Source of the DNA: Prosthecobacter algae
GTDB taxonomy: Bacteria; Verrucomicrobiota; Verrucomicrobiia; Verrucomicrobiales; Verrucomicrobiaceae
DNA length: 64,000 nt
NCBI RefSeq assembly: GCF_039542385.1
Contig: NZ_BAABIA010000003.1
Span: forward strand, 372,001-436,000
Reading direction: 5' to 3'
The notes beneath the pieces are model-generated. The model did no database searches, was not told the DNA's origin, and saw only the letters and a list, made by a program, of their open reading frames with translations. Shown here piece by piece: positions 45,851 through 54,475 of this stretch (position 1 is its first letter; every line of letters begins with the position of its first letter). The position numbers and the translations under genes are program-made.

Positions 45851-46504
45851 ATGATGTTTCGTTTGATCAAACGCCTGCGGGTGTTGCTGGCGGGCGGGCT
45901 GTTGTTTGCCCTGTGGTTCTTCGCGCCGCGCCAGGCGGACATGGAGCAATTTGACCCTGCGGAGATGGGGCGGCTGGAGTCTGACATGTGGCGGCACTAC
46001 TATGAGAAAAGCTATGTGAGGCTGGGGGCGGATCTGTTTCTGGCCTCGCATGGGCAATACGGATTTTCGCCCTGGGACAGTGTGCGCATGGCCTGGCATG
46101 CGGCGAAGGCGGCACGGCTGACGCAGCCGAGCCAACCCCGCGCACAGGCCTTTGCGGTGGGAATCCCGCCGCTGGTGAAATATTATGAGGTGATCCAGAA
46201 GGCGACGGGATCTCCCTGGAAGCCGGAGGAGATGGCCCCGCTGGAGCTGGAATGGTGGGTGATGCGACGGGAGAAGGCGACGTGGCCGCAGTATGGCGAG
46301 ACCATCAGCCAACTGACGGCGATGACCTACCAGGTGCCGATAGAAAGGGTGCGCGAAGCATGCCTGCTGAGGGCGGAGATGATGGACTACCGCGACCAGC
46401 GCCGCAACGGAGGCATGAAACCGGAGGACTGGGAGCACATCTCCAAGGAACTGGGAAGATCCTGGCAAATGCTGAAAACGGCCGTCACGACCCGCCCGCC
46501 CTGA
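45851..46504 (+). CDS. Hypothetical membrane-anchored protein
   Basis: 217 residues. One N-terminal hydrophobic helix (LRVLLAGGLLFALWFFA) anchors a mostly helical, soluble domain with many Trp and Met (WRHYYEKSYVRLGADLFL, SPWDSVRMAWHAAKAARL, LELEWWVMRREKATWP). I do not recognise the family. The helical periodicity would suit a periplasmic or cytoplasmic scaffold. It stands alone, convergent with gltX by 24 bp. Confidence 0.7.
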   Translation: MMFRLIKRLRVLLAGGLLFALWFFAPRQADMEQFDPAEMGRLESDMWRHYYEKSYVRLGADLFLASHGQYGFSPWDSVRMAWHAAKAARLTQPSQPRAQAFAVGIPPLVKYYEVIQKATGSPWKPEEMAPLELEWWVMRREKATWPQYGETISQLTAMTYQVPIERVREACLLRAEMMDYRDQRRNGGMKPEDWEHISKELGRSWQMLKTAVTTRPP

Positions 46505-46528
46505 GCGGACGGGGGGAAGTAGGGCGAA

Positions 46529-47836
46529 TCAAAGCGCGAGGGTGCGCTGGATCCGGCCCAGCGTGCTGGCCTGGCCAATGAGGTGGGCGATGGTGCTGAC
46601 CCCAGGCCCACGTGACTGGCCGCTGAGGGCAAAACGCAGCAGCGGCATGAGAGCCCCTGGCTTGACACTGGCGCCTTTGGCGGCGTCTTCGATGGCGGTG
46701 TGCACGCTGGCTTCAGTCCATTCGGTGAGAGCTGCGAAGGCGGCGGCGGCAGCCTGAAGGAGCGCGGGGTTCTCCGGCTTGGCCTTGAGCTTGGTCACGA
46801 CATCGGCCTCGAAGGGATAGTCTTCGCGGAAGAAGTAGTGCACCCAATCGGGTATCTCCGTCAGCAGGCTGACCTTTTCTTTCACGCTGTAAACTGCGGC
46901 GGCGGCCACGGCTTCATCGGTGATGACGAGACCGGCTTTGTCGAGGAAGGGACGGGCGGCGGCGAAGAGGTTTTCCGGGCTGAGGGCGCGGAGGTACTGC
47001 GCATTGAACCAACTGCATTTCTGCATGTCAAAGCGGGCATTCGAGCTGTGGATTTCTGCGGGCTCAAAGAGGCTGGTGAGGGTGGTGCGGTCGAGGACTT
47101 CGGCCTCGGTGCGGGGGGTCCAGCCGAGCAAGCAGAGGTAATTGAACACGGCATCCGGGAGGAAGCCGCCATTCATGTAGCTGCTCTCGATAGCGCTGCC
47201 GGCATCACGCTTGCTCATCTTGGAGCTGTCGCTGTTCAGGATGAGGGGGATGTGGGCGTAGGTGGGCGGGGTGGCCCCGAAGGCATTGAAGAGATCGATG
47301 TGCTTCCAGGTATTGGAGAGGTGGTCCTCGCCACGGAAGACGTGGGTCATCTTCATTTCGATGTCGTCCACGACATTGACGAAATGGAAGATGTAGCTGC
47401 CATCGGGACGGCGGAGGGTCATGTCCGGCTCCTCGGTCGGGGCGAAAGTGACATCGCCGCAGACGAGGTCGTGCACGGTGATGGCGGTGCGGCTGAATTT
47501 GAAACGGACGGCACCATTTTCTTCCACGTAGGTGCGGCCATCGGCGGTGAGCCTAGCGAGGTAACGGTCGTAGATATCCTTGCGCTGGCTCTGGTAATAG
47601 GGGCCGTAGTCGCCGCCCTTTTCGGGGCCTTCGTCCCAGTCGAGGCCGAGCCATTTGAGGCCCTTGAGGATACCTGCGGAGGCTTCTTCGGTGTTGCGTG
47701 CGCCGTCGGTGTCCTCAATGCGCAGGATGAAGGTGCCGCCGTTTTTGCGGGCGAAGAGCCAGTTGAACAAAGCTGTGCGGGCACCACCGACGTGGAGGTC
47801 ACCGGTGGGGGAGGGAGCGAAGCGGACGCGGATCAT
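46529..47836 (-). CDS. gltX: Glutamyl-tRNA synthetase
   Basis: 435 residues from the ATG at 47836. It charges tRNA-Glu (and possibly tRNA-Gln). Class I signatures are FAPSPTGDLHVGGART (HIGH region) and SKMSKRD (KMSKS loop). The length is shorter than the usual ~470 residues, with the reduction in the C-terminal anticodon-binding half. Whether it is discriminating or non-discriminating cannot be told from what is visible. Confidence 0.94.
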   Translation of the reverse strand: MIRVRFAPSPTGDLHVGGARTALFNWLFARKNGGTFILRIEDTDGARNTEEASAGILKGLKWLGLDWDEGPEKGGDYGPYYQSQRKDIYDRYLARLTADGRTYVEENGAVRFKFSRTAITVHDLVCGDVTFAPTEEPDMTLRRPDGSYIFHFVNVVDDIEMKMTHVFRGEDHLSNTWKHIDLFNAFGATPPTYAHIPLILNSDSSKMSKRDAGSAIESSYMNGGFLPDAVFNYLCLLGWTPRTEAEVLDRTTLTSLFEPAEIHSSNARFDMQKCSWFNAQYLRALSPENLFAAARPFLDKAGLVITDEAVAAAAVYSVKEKVSLLTEIPDWVHYFFREDYPFEADVVTKLKAKPENPALLQAAAAAFAALTEWTEASVHTAIEDAAKGASVKPGALMPLLRFALSGQSRGPGVSTIAHLIGQASTLGRIQRTLAL

Positions 47837-47948
47837 GGTTTTGGGGCCGTCAAGAAAGGGCAAGCGACGGGAGAGTCAACCGAGGAAGGCGGCTTTGCAT
47901 GGCTGCGGTTTTACACCTTATTCAGGGGGGACTCGCCCCCTGCCCGGC

Positions 47949-48635
47949 TCATTTCATGAGTTTTTGATAATGCGAGAGGGCGGTGGCATTGTGCCGCTGG
48001 ATGACCTGTGTGAGCTTTTCCACATCGCCTTGACGAAAGGCGCGGACAATGGCGCGATGGTCTTTGTTGGCCTGTTCCGGGCTGGGGGGCTGGGTGCCTT
48101 GGAAGGCGAGGCGATGGAGGCGTTCCCATTCGGCCAGGATGGATTGCAGCCCCTGCTCGGCCCGCGTGAAACCTGCGATGCGGCAGGGCAACAGATGAAA
48201 TTGGCGATTGGCCTGCTCGAACCCCGCGGTGTCGCCACTGATGGCGGTGGTTTCCAGGGTGTGGAGGATGGCGTCCAGTTCGGCCAGATCGACCTCGGTC
48301 ATTCGCGGCAGGGCGTGGATGGCGGAAGCGGTCTCAAGGGCCCCCAGCAGGGCAAAGATTTCAACGAGGGCCGAAACATCCACCGGGGTGACACGGACGC
48401 CGGTGTGGGCGCGGATTTCGACGAGGCGCTCCGACTGAAGCTGACGCAGGGCCTCACGCACGGGGATGATGCTGACCTGGAATCGTTTGGCCAAGGCATC
48501 GATGACAAGGACCTCCCCTGGCTGCAGGCGGCCGCCCATGATCTCGGCACGTAAGGCATCGTACACGGCGCGCTGCTTGGTGGGGATGGCGACCGGATTC
48601 GTGTCAGCGGCGGGCTTGGGGAGAGATTTGGGCAT
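47949..48635 (-). CDS. GntR-family (FCD/FadR subfamily) transcriptional regulator
   Basis: 228 residues from the ATG at 48635. The N-terminal winged helix (VYDALRAEIMGG, VIDALAKRFQVSIIPVREALRQLQSE) is typical GntR. The C-terminal helical FCD domain (LLGALETASAIHAL, FEQANRQFHLL) would bind a small acid or sugar acid. It is divergent from a Gfo/Idh/MocA oxidoreductase, and a perfect palindrome lies in the shared spacer. The alternative ATG at 48674 falls inside that palindrome, which favours 48635. Confidence 0.88.
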   Translation of the reverse strand: MPKSLPKPAADTNPVAIPTKQRAVYDALRAEIMGGRLQPGEVLVIDALAKRFQVSIIPVREALRQLQSERLVEIRAHTGVRVTPVDVSALVEIFALLGALETASAIHALPRMTEVDLAELDAILHTLETTAISGDTAGFEQANRQFHLLPCRIAGFTRAEQGLQSILAEWERLHRLAFQGTQPPSPEQANKDHRAIVRAFRQGDVEKLTQVIQRHNATALSHYQKLMK

Positions 48636-48671
48636 GGACGAATCTGGAAGCGGGATTGAAAACTCGCTTGC

Positions 48672-48686
48672 CATATATCATATATG
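48672..48686. promoter_or_regulatory. Palindromic operator candidate
   Basis: CATATAT-C-ATATATG is a perfect 7-bp inverted repeat around one base, in the spacer between the GntR gene and the divergent oxidoreductase. Size and position fit a GntR/FCD operator controlling both genes. Confidence 0.65.
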
Positions 48687-48741
48687 ATTTAAAAAGCAAC
48701 ACGCAATCCCATGGATTGCCGTGGACCAACCTTTCTTCATC

Positions 48742-49908
48742 ATGAGCATCCAACGCATCGGCATCATCCTCAACGGCGTCACCGGACGCATGGGCACCAA
48801 TCAGCACCTCGTGCGCTCTATCCTGGCTATCATCCGCCAGGGCGGCATCAAGGTTTCCGATGAACTGACGCTGATGCCAGACCCGATCCTCACCGGGCGC
48901 AGTGCGAGCAAGCTGCAAGAACTGGCGGCGAAACATAGCTGTGAAAAAACGGGGCCGCTGAAGACCAGCACGGATCTCGCGGCGGTGCTGGCCGACCCGG
49001 CTTACCCGATTTTCTTTGATGCTTCCGGCACGCTGCACCGCGCCCGGTTTGTGGAGATGGCGGCGGCAGCGGGCAAAGCAGTCTATTGTGAAAAGCCAAC
49101 GGCGGTGGAGACTGCGGAGGCCCTGCGCTTGGCCGAAGTGTGCGAGAAGGCGGGCATCAAAAACGGCGTGGTGCAGGACAAGCTGTGGCTGCCGGGCCTG
49201 CGCAAGCTGGCGCTGCTGAAGTCGCAGGGATTCTTTGGCCGCATCCTGAGCGTGCGCGGTGAGTTTGGTTACTGGGTCTTCACCGGTGAGCATGAGGGCC
49301 AGCCTGCGCAGCGCCCTTCCTGGAACTACCGCAAGGCCGACGGCGGCGGAATCATCGTGGACATGCTGTGCCACTGGCGCTACGTGATTGATAATTTGTT
49401 CGGCGAAGTGACGGCGGTTTCCTGCCTTGGGGCCACCCACATCCCGCAGCGAGTGGACGAGAAAGGCGAGACGTACAACTGCGACACCGATGACAGTTGC
49501 TACGCCACCTTTGAAACGGCCGACAATGTGGTCTGCCAGTTCAACAGCTCCTGGAACGTGCGTGTGCGCCGCGATGACCTCTTAACGTTGCAGGTGGATG
49601 GCACCCACGGCTCGGCCATGGTGGGGCTGCGCAAGTGCTGGTTCCAGTCCATGGCGGGCACACCCAAACCGGTGTGGAACCCAGACATTGACAGCCCGAT
49701 CAATCATTACAACCACTGGCAGGAAGTGCCGGACACGGCGGAGTATGACAACGCCTTCAAAATTCAGTGGGAGATGTTCATCAAACACGTCGCGCTGGAT
49801 ACGCCCTTCCGCTGGACCTTGCGTGAAGGTGCCAAGGGCGTGCAACTGGCAGAGCTGGGCCTGCAGAGCTGGGCCGAGCGCAAGTGGCTGAACGTGCCGA
49901 AGATCTGA
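48742..49908 (+). CDS. Gfo/Idh/MocA-family oxidoreductase
   Basis: 388 residues from the ATG at 48742; a GTG at 48721 is an alternative. An NAD(P)-dependent dehydrogenase of sugars or cyclitols. The N-terminal Rossmann domain has GVTGRMGTN, and AVYCEKPTAVE matches the family CEKP motif. The C-terminal substrate domain has SWNYRKADGGGIIVDMLCHW with the catalytic Asp/His region. The divergent GntR gene suggests it is induced by its substrate or product. A strong terminator follows. Confidence 0.9.
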   Translation: MSIQRIGIILNGVTGRMGTNQHLVRSILAIIRQGGIKVSDELTLMPDPILTGRSASKLQELAAKHSCEKTGPLKTSTDLAAVLADPAYPIFFDASGTLHRARFVEMAAAAGKAVYCEKPTAVETAEALRLAEVCEKAGIKNGVVQDKLWLPGLRKLALLKSQGFFGRILSVRGEFGYWVFTGEHEGQPAQRPSWNYRKADGGGIIVDMLCHWRYVIDNLFGEVTAVSCLGATHIPQRVDEKGETYNCDTDDSCYATFETADNVVCQFNSSWNVRVRRDDLLTLQVDGTHGSAMVGLRKCWFQSMAGTPKPVWNPDIDSPINHYNHWQEVPDTAEYDNAFKIQWEMFIKHVALDTPFRWTLREGAKGVQLAELGLQSWAERKWLNVPKI

Positions 49909-49924
49909 GGCTAACCATTGAGAG

Positions 49925-49972
49925 CGTGGAGGAGAAACGCGGTTGCGGTCTCCTCCACGTTATTTGTGTTTT
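49925..49972 (+). terminator. Terminator after the Gfo/Idh/MocA gene
   Basis: An 11-bp stem CGTGGAGGAGA/TCTCCTCCACG with a 13-nt loop is followed by TTATTTGTGTTTT. It lies between convergent genes. Confidence 0.85.
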
Positions 49973-49991
49973 GGTGCCGATGCCTGACGGA

Positions 49992-50945
49992 TCAGCCCAC
50001 GACGTTGACGGGTTTTCCGTCGAGGAAGGCCTGCAAATTGGAAGCCGTCGCCGCAATCAGGCGGATGCGGGCCTCACGGCTGGCCCAGCCGATGTGGGGG
50101 GTGATGAGGCAGTTTTTGGCTCCGATCAACGGATTGCCATCCTTGGGCGGCTCCACCGAAAGGACGTCCAACCCGGCACCGGCAATGCGGCCACTGTTTA
50201 GCGCGGCAGCCAGGGCAGCCTCATCCACCAGAGGACCACGGCCCGTATTGATGATGAAGGCGGACTCCTTCATGAGGCCAAGGGTGCGGCCATTGACGAG
50301 GTGCTTGGTGGCATCGGTCAGCGGACAGTGCAGACTGATGGCGTCACTCTGCGCAAAGACTTCGTCAATGCTGGCTGGGGTGACACCATCTGGAGGCGAC
50401 GTTTTCCAGTCACGCTTGCTGGCAAGGACCTTCATTCCGAAAGCCACGGCAATGCGACCAACGGCGGCACCAATGTCGCCATAACCAATGATGCCGAGCG
50501 TGCGTCCGCTGAGTTCGATGATGGGATAATCCCAGTAGCAGAAGTCTGGGCAAGCCTGCCAGCGGCCTTCGGCGACGGTCTGGGCGTGATGGCCCACATG
50601 GTTGGTCAGCTCCAGCAAGAGGGCAAAAACAAGCTGGGCCACGGCAGGCGAACTGTAACCTGGCACATTGGTGACGACGATGCCGCGCTCCTTTGCCGCA
50701 GCGACATCCACAATGTTGTAACCCGTGGCGGTGACGCCGATGTATTTCAGATCGGGCAAAGCCGCGATGATTTCACGGGTGACGGGAGCCTTGTTCGTGA
50801 TGATGACCTCGGCCCCGGCACAACGCGCGACGGTTTCTGCCACAGGCGTGCGGTCGTGAATCTCGCATTCAGCGATGACTTGCAGAGGTGCCCAGGAGAC
50901 GTCTCCGGGATTGGCGGTGTAGGCATCGAGCAGGACGATTTTCAT
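49992..50945 (-). CDS. D-2-hydroxyacid dehydrogenase (glycerate/hydroxypyruvate type)
   Basis: 317 residues from the ATG at 50945. NADH-dependent. It shows the cofactor loop GIIGYGDIGAAVG, the catalytic Arg in INTGRGPLVDE, Glu in LDVLSVEPP, and His in LITPHIGWAS. ATGYNIVDVAAAKERGI is typical of hydroxypyruvate reductases (HprA/GhrB group). The exact substrate is not fixed. The upstream spacer has an inverted repeat and a GGGC run that may take part in control. Confidence 0.9.
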   Translation of the reverse strand: MKIVLLDAYTANPGDVSWAPLQVIAECEIHDRTPVAETVARCAGAEVIITNKAPVTREIIAALPDLKYIGVTATGYNIVDVAAAKERGIVVTNVPGYSSPAVAQLVFALLLELTNHVGHHAQTVAEGRWQACPDFCYWDYPIIELSGRTLGIIGYGDIGAAVGRIAVAFGMKVLASKRDWKTSPPDGVTPASIDEVFAQSDAISLHCPLTDATKHLVNGRTLGLMKESAFIINTGRGPLVDEAALAAALNSGRIAGAGLDVLSVEPPKDGNPLIGAKNCLITPHIGWASREARIRLIAATASNLQAFLDGKPVNVVG

Positions 50946-50962
50946 AAAGTGGCCTGCATGAT

Positions 50963-50977
50963 GGGCGGGCGGGCGGG
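50963..50977 (+). other. (GGGC)4 run, G-quadruplex candidate
   Basis: Four GGG runs separated by single C on the plus strand, 18 bp upstream of the leftward dehydrogenase start. It could form a G-quadruplex on the non-coding strand. Confidence 0.5.
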
Positions 50978-50996
50978 CTTGGCCAGAAAGAAAGTA

Positions 50997-51032
50997 TTCA
51001 GTATTCAAAGGGAGCGAAATCTGAATACTGAA
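50997..51032. promoter_or_regulatory. 11-bp inverted repeat in divergent spacer
   Basis: TTCAGTATTCA (50997-51007) and TGAATACTGAA (51022-51032) are perfect inverted copies separated by 14 bp, in the 118-bp spacer between the hydroxyacid dehydrogenase and the ABC ATPase genes. It could be an operator or a hairpin. Confidence 0.6.
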
Positions 51033-51063
51033 CGCCGTGCCCTGAAAAACTGTTTAAGCACTC

Positions 51064-51783
51064 ATGATCCAGATTGATAACCTCACCATGCACTACGGCG
51101 ACCTGAAGGCGCTGGACAGCCTGTCGCTGGAGATCCGCCCTGGGGAGCTGTTTGCCTTTTTAGGTCCCAATGGCGCAGGTAAAACCACGGCAATCAAGCT
51201 GCTGACAGGCCTGATGAAACCGATGAGTGGCCAGGTGCGCATCTGTGGCATTGATATCCAAAAAGAGCCGCTCAAGGCCAAGTCCATGCTGGGCTATGTG
51301 CCGGATGTTGCGGTGTTTTATGAGAAGCTGAGCGCCCCCGAATTCATGCAGTTCATCGCCGAGCTTTTCGAGATGGACGTGCGGAGGGCAGCAGCGCGCA
51401 CGGACGAGCTTTTCACACAGTTTGGCCTGCATGAGCACTGCGGGCAACGGATCGAAAACCTGAGCCACGGCACACGACAGAGACTGGCCATCGCCAGCGC
51501 CTTGCTGCATGACCCAAAGGTCTTTGTCATTGATGAACCCATGGTGGGCCTGGACCCCATCCACGCCCGGGTGGTGAAGGAGGAACTCAAACGCCAGACC
51601 CAGGCCGGAGCCACGGTGCTGATGAGCACGCACCTCCTCAACATCGCTGAAGAGGTGGCGGACCGCATCGGCATCATCAACCGGGGCAAGCTGCTATTCG
51701 TCGGCACCCTGCAAGAGCTGCGTGCCGCCCATGAAAAACAGGGGCTGCGGCTGGAAGAAATCTTCCTGGAGATGGTGGGGTGA
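51064..51783 (+). CDS. ABC transporter ATP-binding protein, orphan
   Basis: 239 residues. Walker A GPNGAGKTT, signature NLSHGTRQRLAIA (LSHGT in place of LSGGQ), Walker B VFVIDEPMVGLD and STHLLNIAEEVAD as the H-loop region. This is the exporter-type CcmA/DrrA class. No permease gene is adjacent: hrpB follows convergently after 8 bp. It may partner a membrane subunit encoded elsewhere. Confidence 0.88.
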   Translation: MIQIDNLTMHYGDLKALDSLSLEIRPGELFAFLGPNGAGKTTAIKLLTGLMKPMSGQVRICGIDIQKEPLKAKSMLGYVPDVAVFYEKLSAPEFMQFIAELFEMDVRRAAARTDELFTQFGLHEHCGQRIENLSHGTRQRLAIASALLHDPKVFVIDEPMVGLDPIHARVVKEELKRQTQAGATVLMSTHLLNIAEEVADRIGIINRGKLLFVGTLQELRAAHEKQGLRLEEIFLEMVG

Positions 51784-51791
51784 GGGCCCTC

Positions 51792-54344
51792 TCACCGCCA
51801 CTCATGCCGCGGATAGCGACCGCGAAGCTGGGTTCGGACAGCGGGGTAACTTTCCTTCCAGAAGCGGCCAATGTCGCCCGTGGTCTGGATGGGGCGCTGG
51901 GCGGGTGAGAGGAGATGCACGGTGACGGTGACACGACCACTGGCGACCTTCGGATTTTCATTCACATCGTACATCTGCTGGAGCACGACGCTGACACTGG
52001 GCGGCTGTTTTTCATCATAGACGATGCGGGCTGATTTGCCGTTTTTGAGGTTGAGGCGCTCCGGCGCGTAGCGTTCCAAAAGATCGCGCTGCGCATGGCT
52101 GAGCCACTGGTGCAGCGCGGGAAAAACATCCTTATCCTTGAGCTGGCGGTAGGCAGTCGCCCCATGGCAGACTTGCTCGATGATGATGCGGCGGTCCTCC
52201 TCCGTGATGGGTGGGATTTCCAGGTCGGGCATCCATTTGGCCAGGCAATTCACCCGGGTGATCCACTGCTCCACTCGCTCGTTCCAAAGGGTAAGCGTGA
52301 GACGACCTGCGATGACTTCATCGGCCAGTAGGGTGGCGGCGGTGTTGTGATCAGGCTCGCCCTTTTCACGGCTGCTGAGGACGAGGCTGCGAAAACGCAC
52401 CTCCTCCAGGTTCATGACACGGCGGTTCACCGCGTCATACTGGGCACGCTTGCCCACATTGAAGTCATCTGGGAAGAGTTCGCGCAGCCACTCTTCCTCT
52501 ACCTTGGTGACGAGATTGAGCTGCACGGTCAGCGCCTTGCCCTGCACCTCGGTGATCTCTGAGGCGACGAGCAGACGCGGTGGCTTGATGTGGGCATCCT
52601 TGGCCAAATTTCCACTGTAACCACCGGCCACGCGATAGATGCGGCTGCCTCCGCTGGTCTCCACGCCCAAATGATCGCTAAATGCGGCTAACAAAGTTTT
52701 CGCCAAAGATTCAGCGGAAGCCACTTCGTCATTGATGACCAGTCCCGCACGCTGAGAGAGGCGGAGGAATTGATCGTAACTGCGCGCGGCCTCCCGGCAG
52801 GCCATGGCGTGGACATTGAGCGGGATGCAGGCCTGGGGATCGAAGTTCATCGCCTCCGCCCGAATGAAGGCGCGAATGAGCGCCTGGAACTCCGTGAGAT
52901 CTCCTGGCTCCCAGAAATCCTCATTCTTGTGAGAAGCATTGTTTTTCCCCACCATGAGGATGTCTCGGCCTTGGGCCATGGCCGCGCAGAGAGCGGCCTC
53001 ACGCACACAACCATTTTCGGAAGCCGCCATGAGCATGCGGGCAAAACGGGGGTGAGTGGGGAAGGCGGACATCTTCATCCCAATGGAAGTCAGTTTGCCA
53101 TGGGCAATGGCCCCCAGATCCTGCAACAACCCTTCAGCACGAGCCAAGGCAGCTTCGGCAGGTCTTTCGAACCACTGAATGTTCAGCTTGGCCTTGTCCG
53201 ATGCCACATGCAGGGCCAGCAGGGCCTCGCCTAACTCTAAGCGTTGAATCTCAGGGGCTTCACTTTCCGCACGGTGGATGTGCTCGCGCTCGGCCCACAG
53301 CCGCAGGGCAATGCCCGGCCCCAGACGTCCCGCACGCCCTGCTCGCTGCTCGGCACTGGCCCGGCTGATCTTTTGGATCGTGAGGGTATTGATGCCACGA
53401 CGCGGATCGTAGCTGGCGATGCGGGCCAGCCCAGCATCCACCACGGCGCGCACCCCCTCGATGGTGAGGGACGTTTCAGCGACGTTCGTACTGACGATGA
53501 TCTTCGGCTGCTCGCCGGGCGTCACGGCGGCATCCTGGTCCTGAGGGGAAAGTTCCCCATGCAGGGCGACGATGCGGCGACCTTTGGCAAAGCTGCGCCC
53601 CTGGAGGGTCATCATCGTCTTGCGGATCTCAAAGGCCCCCGGCATGAAAACGAGGATGTCGCCGCTGCTACCGAGTTCGCCCGCCAGCGCTTCACAGGCA
53701 CGTGCGGCCTGTTCCCACACAGGTTCAATTTCATTCGTGCGGGCGTTTTTGTTGGGTGTTTGATAACGCACCTGCACCGGGAAAGTTCGGCCCTGAGACT
53801 CCAGCAGTTCGACAGGCTGCATGAACTCCGACAACGGGCCGGGCGTCAAGGTGGCCGACATGACGATGATCTTTAAATCGGGCCTCCGGACTCGCTGAAG
53901 CGCGATGGCCCAGGCGAGTACGAGGTCACCATCGAGATGGCGTTCGTGAAATTCATCAATGACGATGCAGCCCACCTTGGCCAGTTCGGGGTCTTCCATC
54001 AGCAGTCGCAGCATCACCCCTTCCGTCACGTAAATGAGGCGAGTATCCCGGGAGGTGACGTTGTCAAACCGCACCTGGTACCCCACCTCGCCTCCCAGGC
54101 GCGCACCGCGTTCCTTGGCCACACGCTGGGCCAGCATGCGGGCCGCAATACGACGAGGCTGCAGCACGATGCAACGCTGGCCTTCCTTCAGAATGCCCGC
54201 ATCGAGGACAAACTGCGGCACCTGCGTGGACTTGCCCGAACCTGTGGGAGCCTTGATCAGCATGTTCGGCACCTTCGGATCATGCAGGCATGAAACGACG
54301 GCATCGCGGATCTCAAAAATAGGCAGGGCAGCAGGGGCGGGCAT
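51792..54344 (-). CDS. hrpB: ATP-dependent helicase HrpB
   Basis: 850 residues from the ATG at 54344. A DEAH/RHA-family RNA helicase. Motif I APTGSGKSTQ, motif II IDEFHERH (the DEFH form normal for HrpB), motif III SATLTPGPL, the QRAGRAGRLGPG motif and the C-terminal HrpB domain (ERLNLKNGKSARIVYDEKQPP) are present. Its cellular role is not established. The overlapping frame to 54383 adds only a short non-conserved piece. It is divergent from the M1 peptidase gene. Confidence 0.95.
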   Translation of the reverse strand: MPAPAALPIFEIRDAVVSCLHDPKVPNMLIKAPTGSGKSTQVPQFVLDAGILKEGQRCIVLQPRRIAARMLAQRVAKERGARLGGEVGYQVRFDNVTSRDTRLIYVTEGVMLRLLMEDPELAKVGCIVIDEFHERHLDGDLVLAWAIALQRVRRPDLKIIVMSATLTPGPLSEFMQPVELLESQGRTFPVQVRYQTPNKNARTNEIEPVWEQAARACEALAGELGSSGDILVFMPGAFEIRKTMMTLQGRSFAKGRRIVALHGELSPQDQDAAVTPGEQPKIIVSTNVAETSLTIEGVRAVVDAGLARIASYDPRRGINTLTIQKISRASAEQRAGRAGRLGPGIALRLWAEREHIHRAESEAPEIQRLELGEALLALHVASDKAKLNIQWFERPAEAALARAEGLLQDLGAIAHGKLTSIGMKMSAFPTHPRFARMLMAASENGCVREAALCAAMAQGRDILMVGKNNASHKNEDFWEPGDLTEFQALIRAFIRAEAMNFDPQACIPLNVHAMACREAARSYDQFLRLSQRAGLVINDEVASAESLAKTLLAAFSDHLGVETSGGSRIYRVAGGYSGNLAKDAHIKPPRLLVASEITEVQGKALTVQLNLVTKVEEEWLRELFPDDFNVGKRAQYDAVNRRVMNLEEVRFRSLVLSSREKGEPDHNTAATLLADEVIAGRLTLTLWNERVEQWITRVNCLAKWMPDLEIPPITEEDRRIIIEQVCHGATAYRQLKDKDVFPALHQWLSHAQRDLLERYAPERLNLKNGKSARIVYDEKQPPSVSVVLQQMYDVNENPKVASGRVTVTVHLLSPAQRPIQTTGDIGRFWKESYPAVRTQLRGRYPRHEWR

Positions 54345-54475
54345 GGGGGATGGCAAGAGGCCAGGAAAGCAGCGATGAGTCAAGAAGGGGTGAGAGAAGA
54401 AAAGTGGTCGAAAACGGGCTGTCTACAAAGTCCAGGATTGCCAGCCGGGGGCCGTTTCCTCCATGGTGGAGGTCT

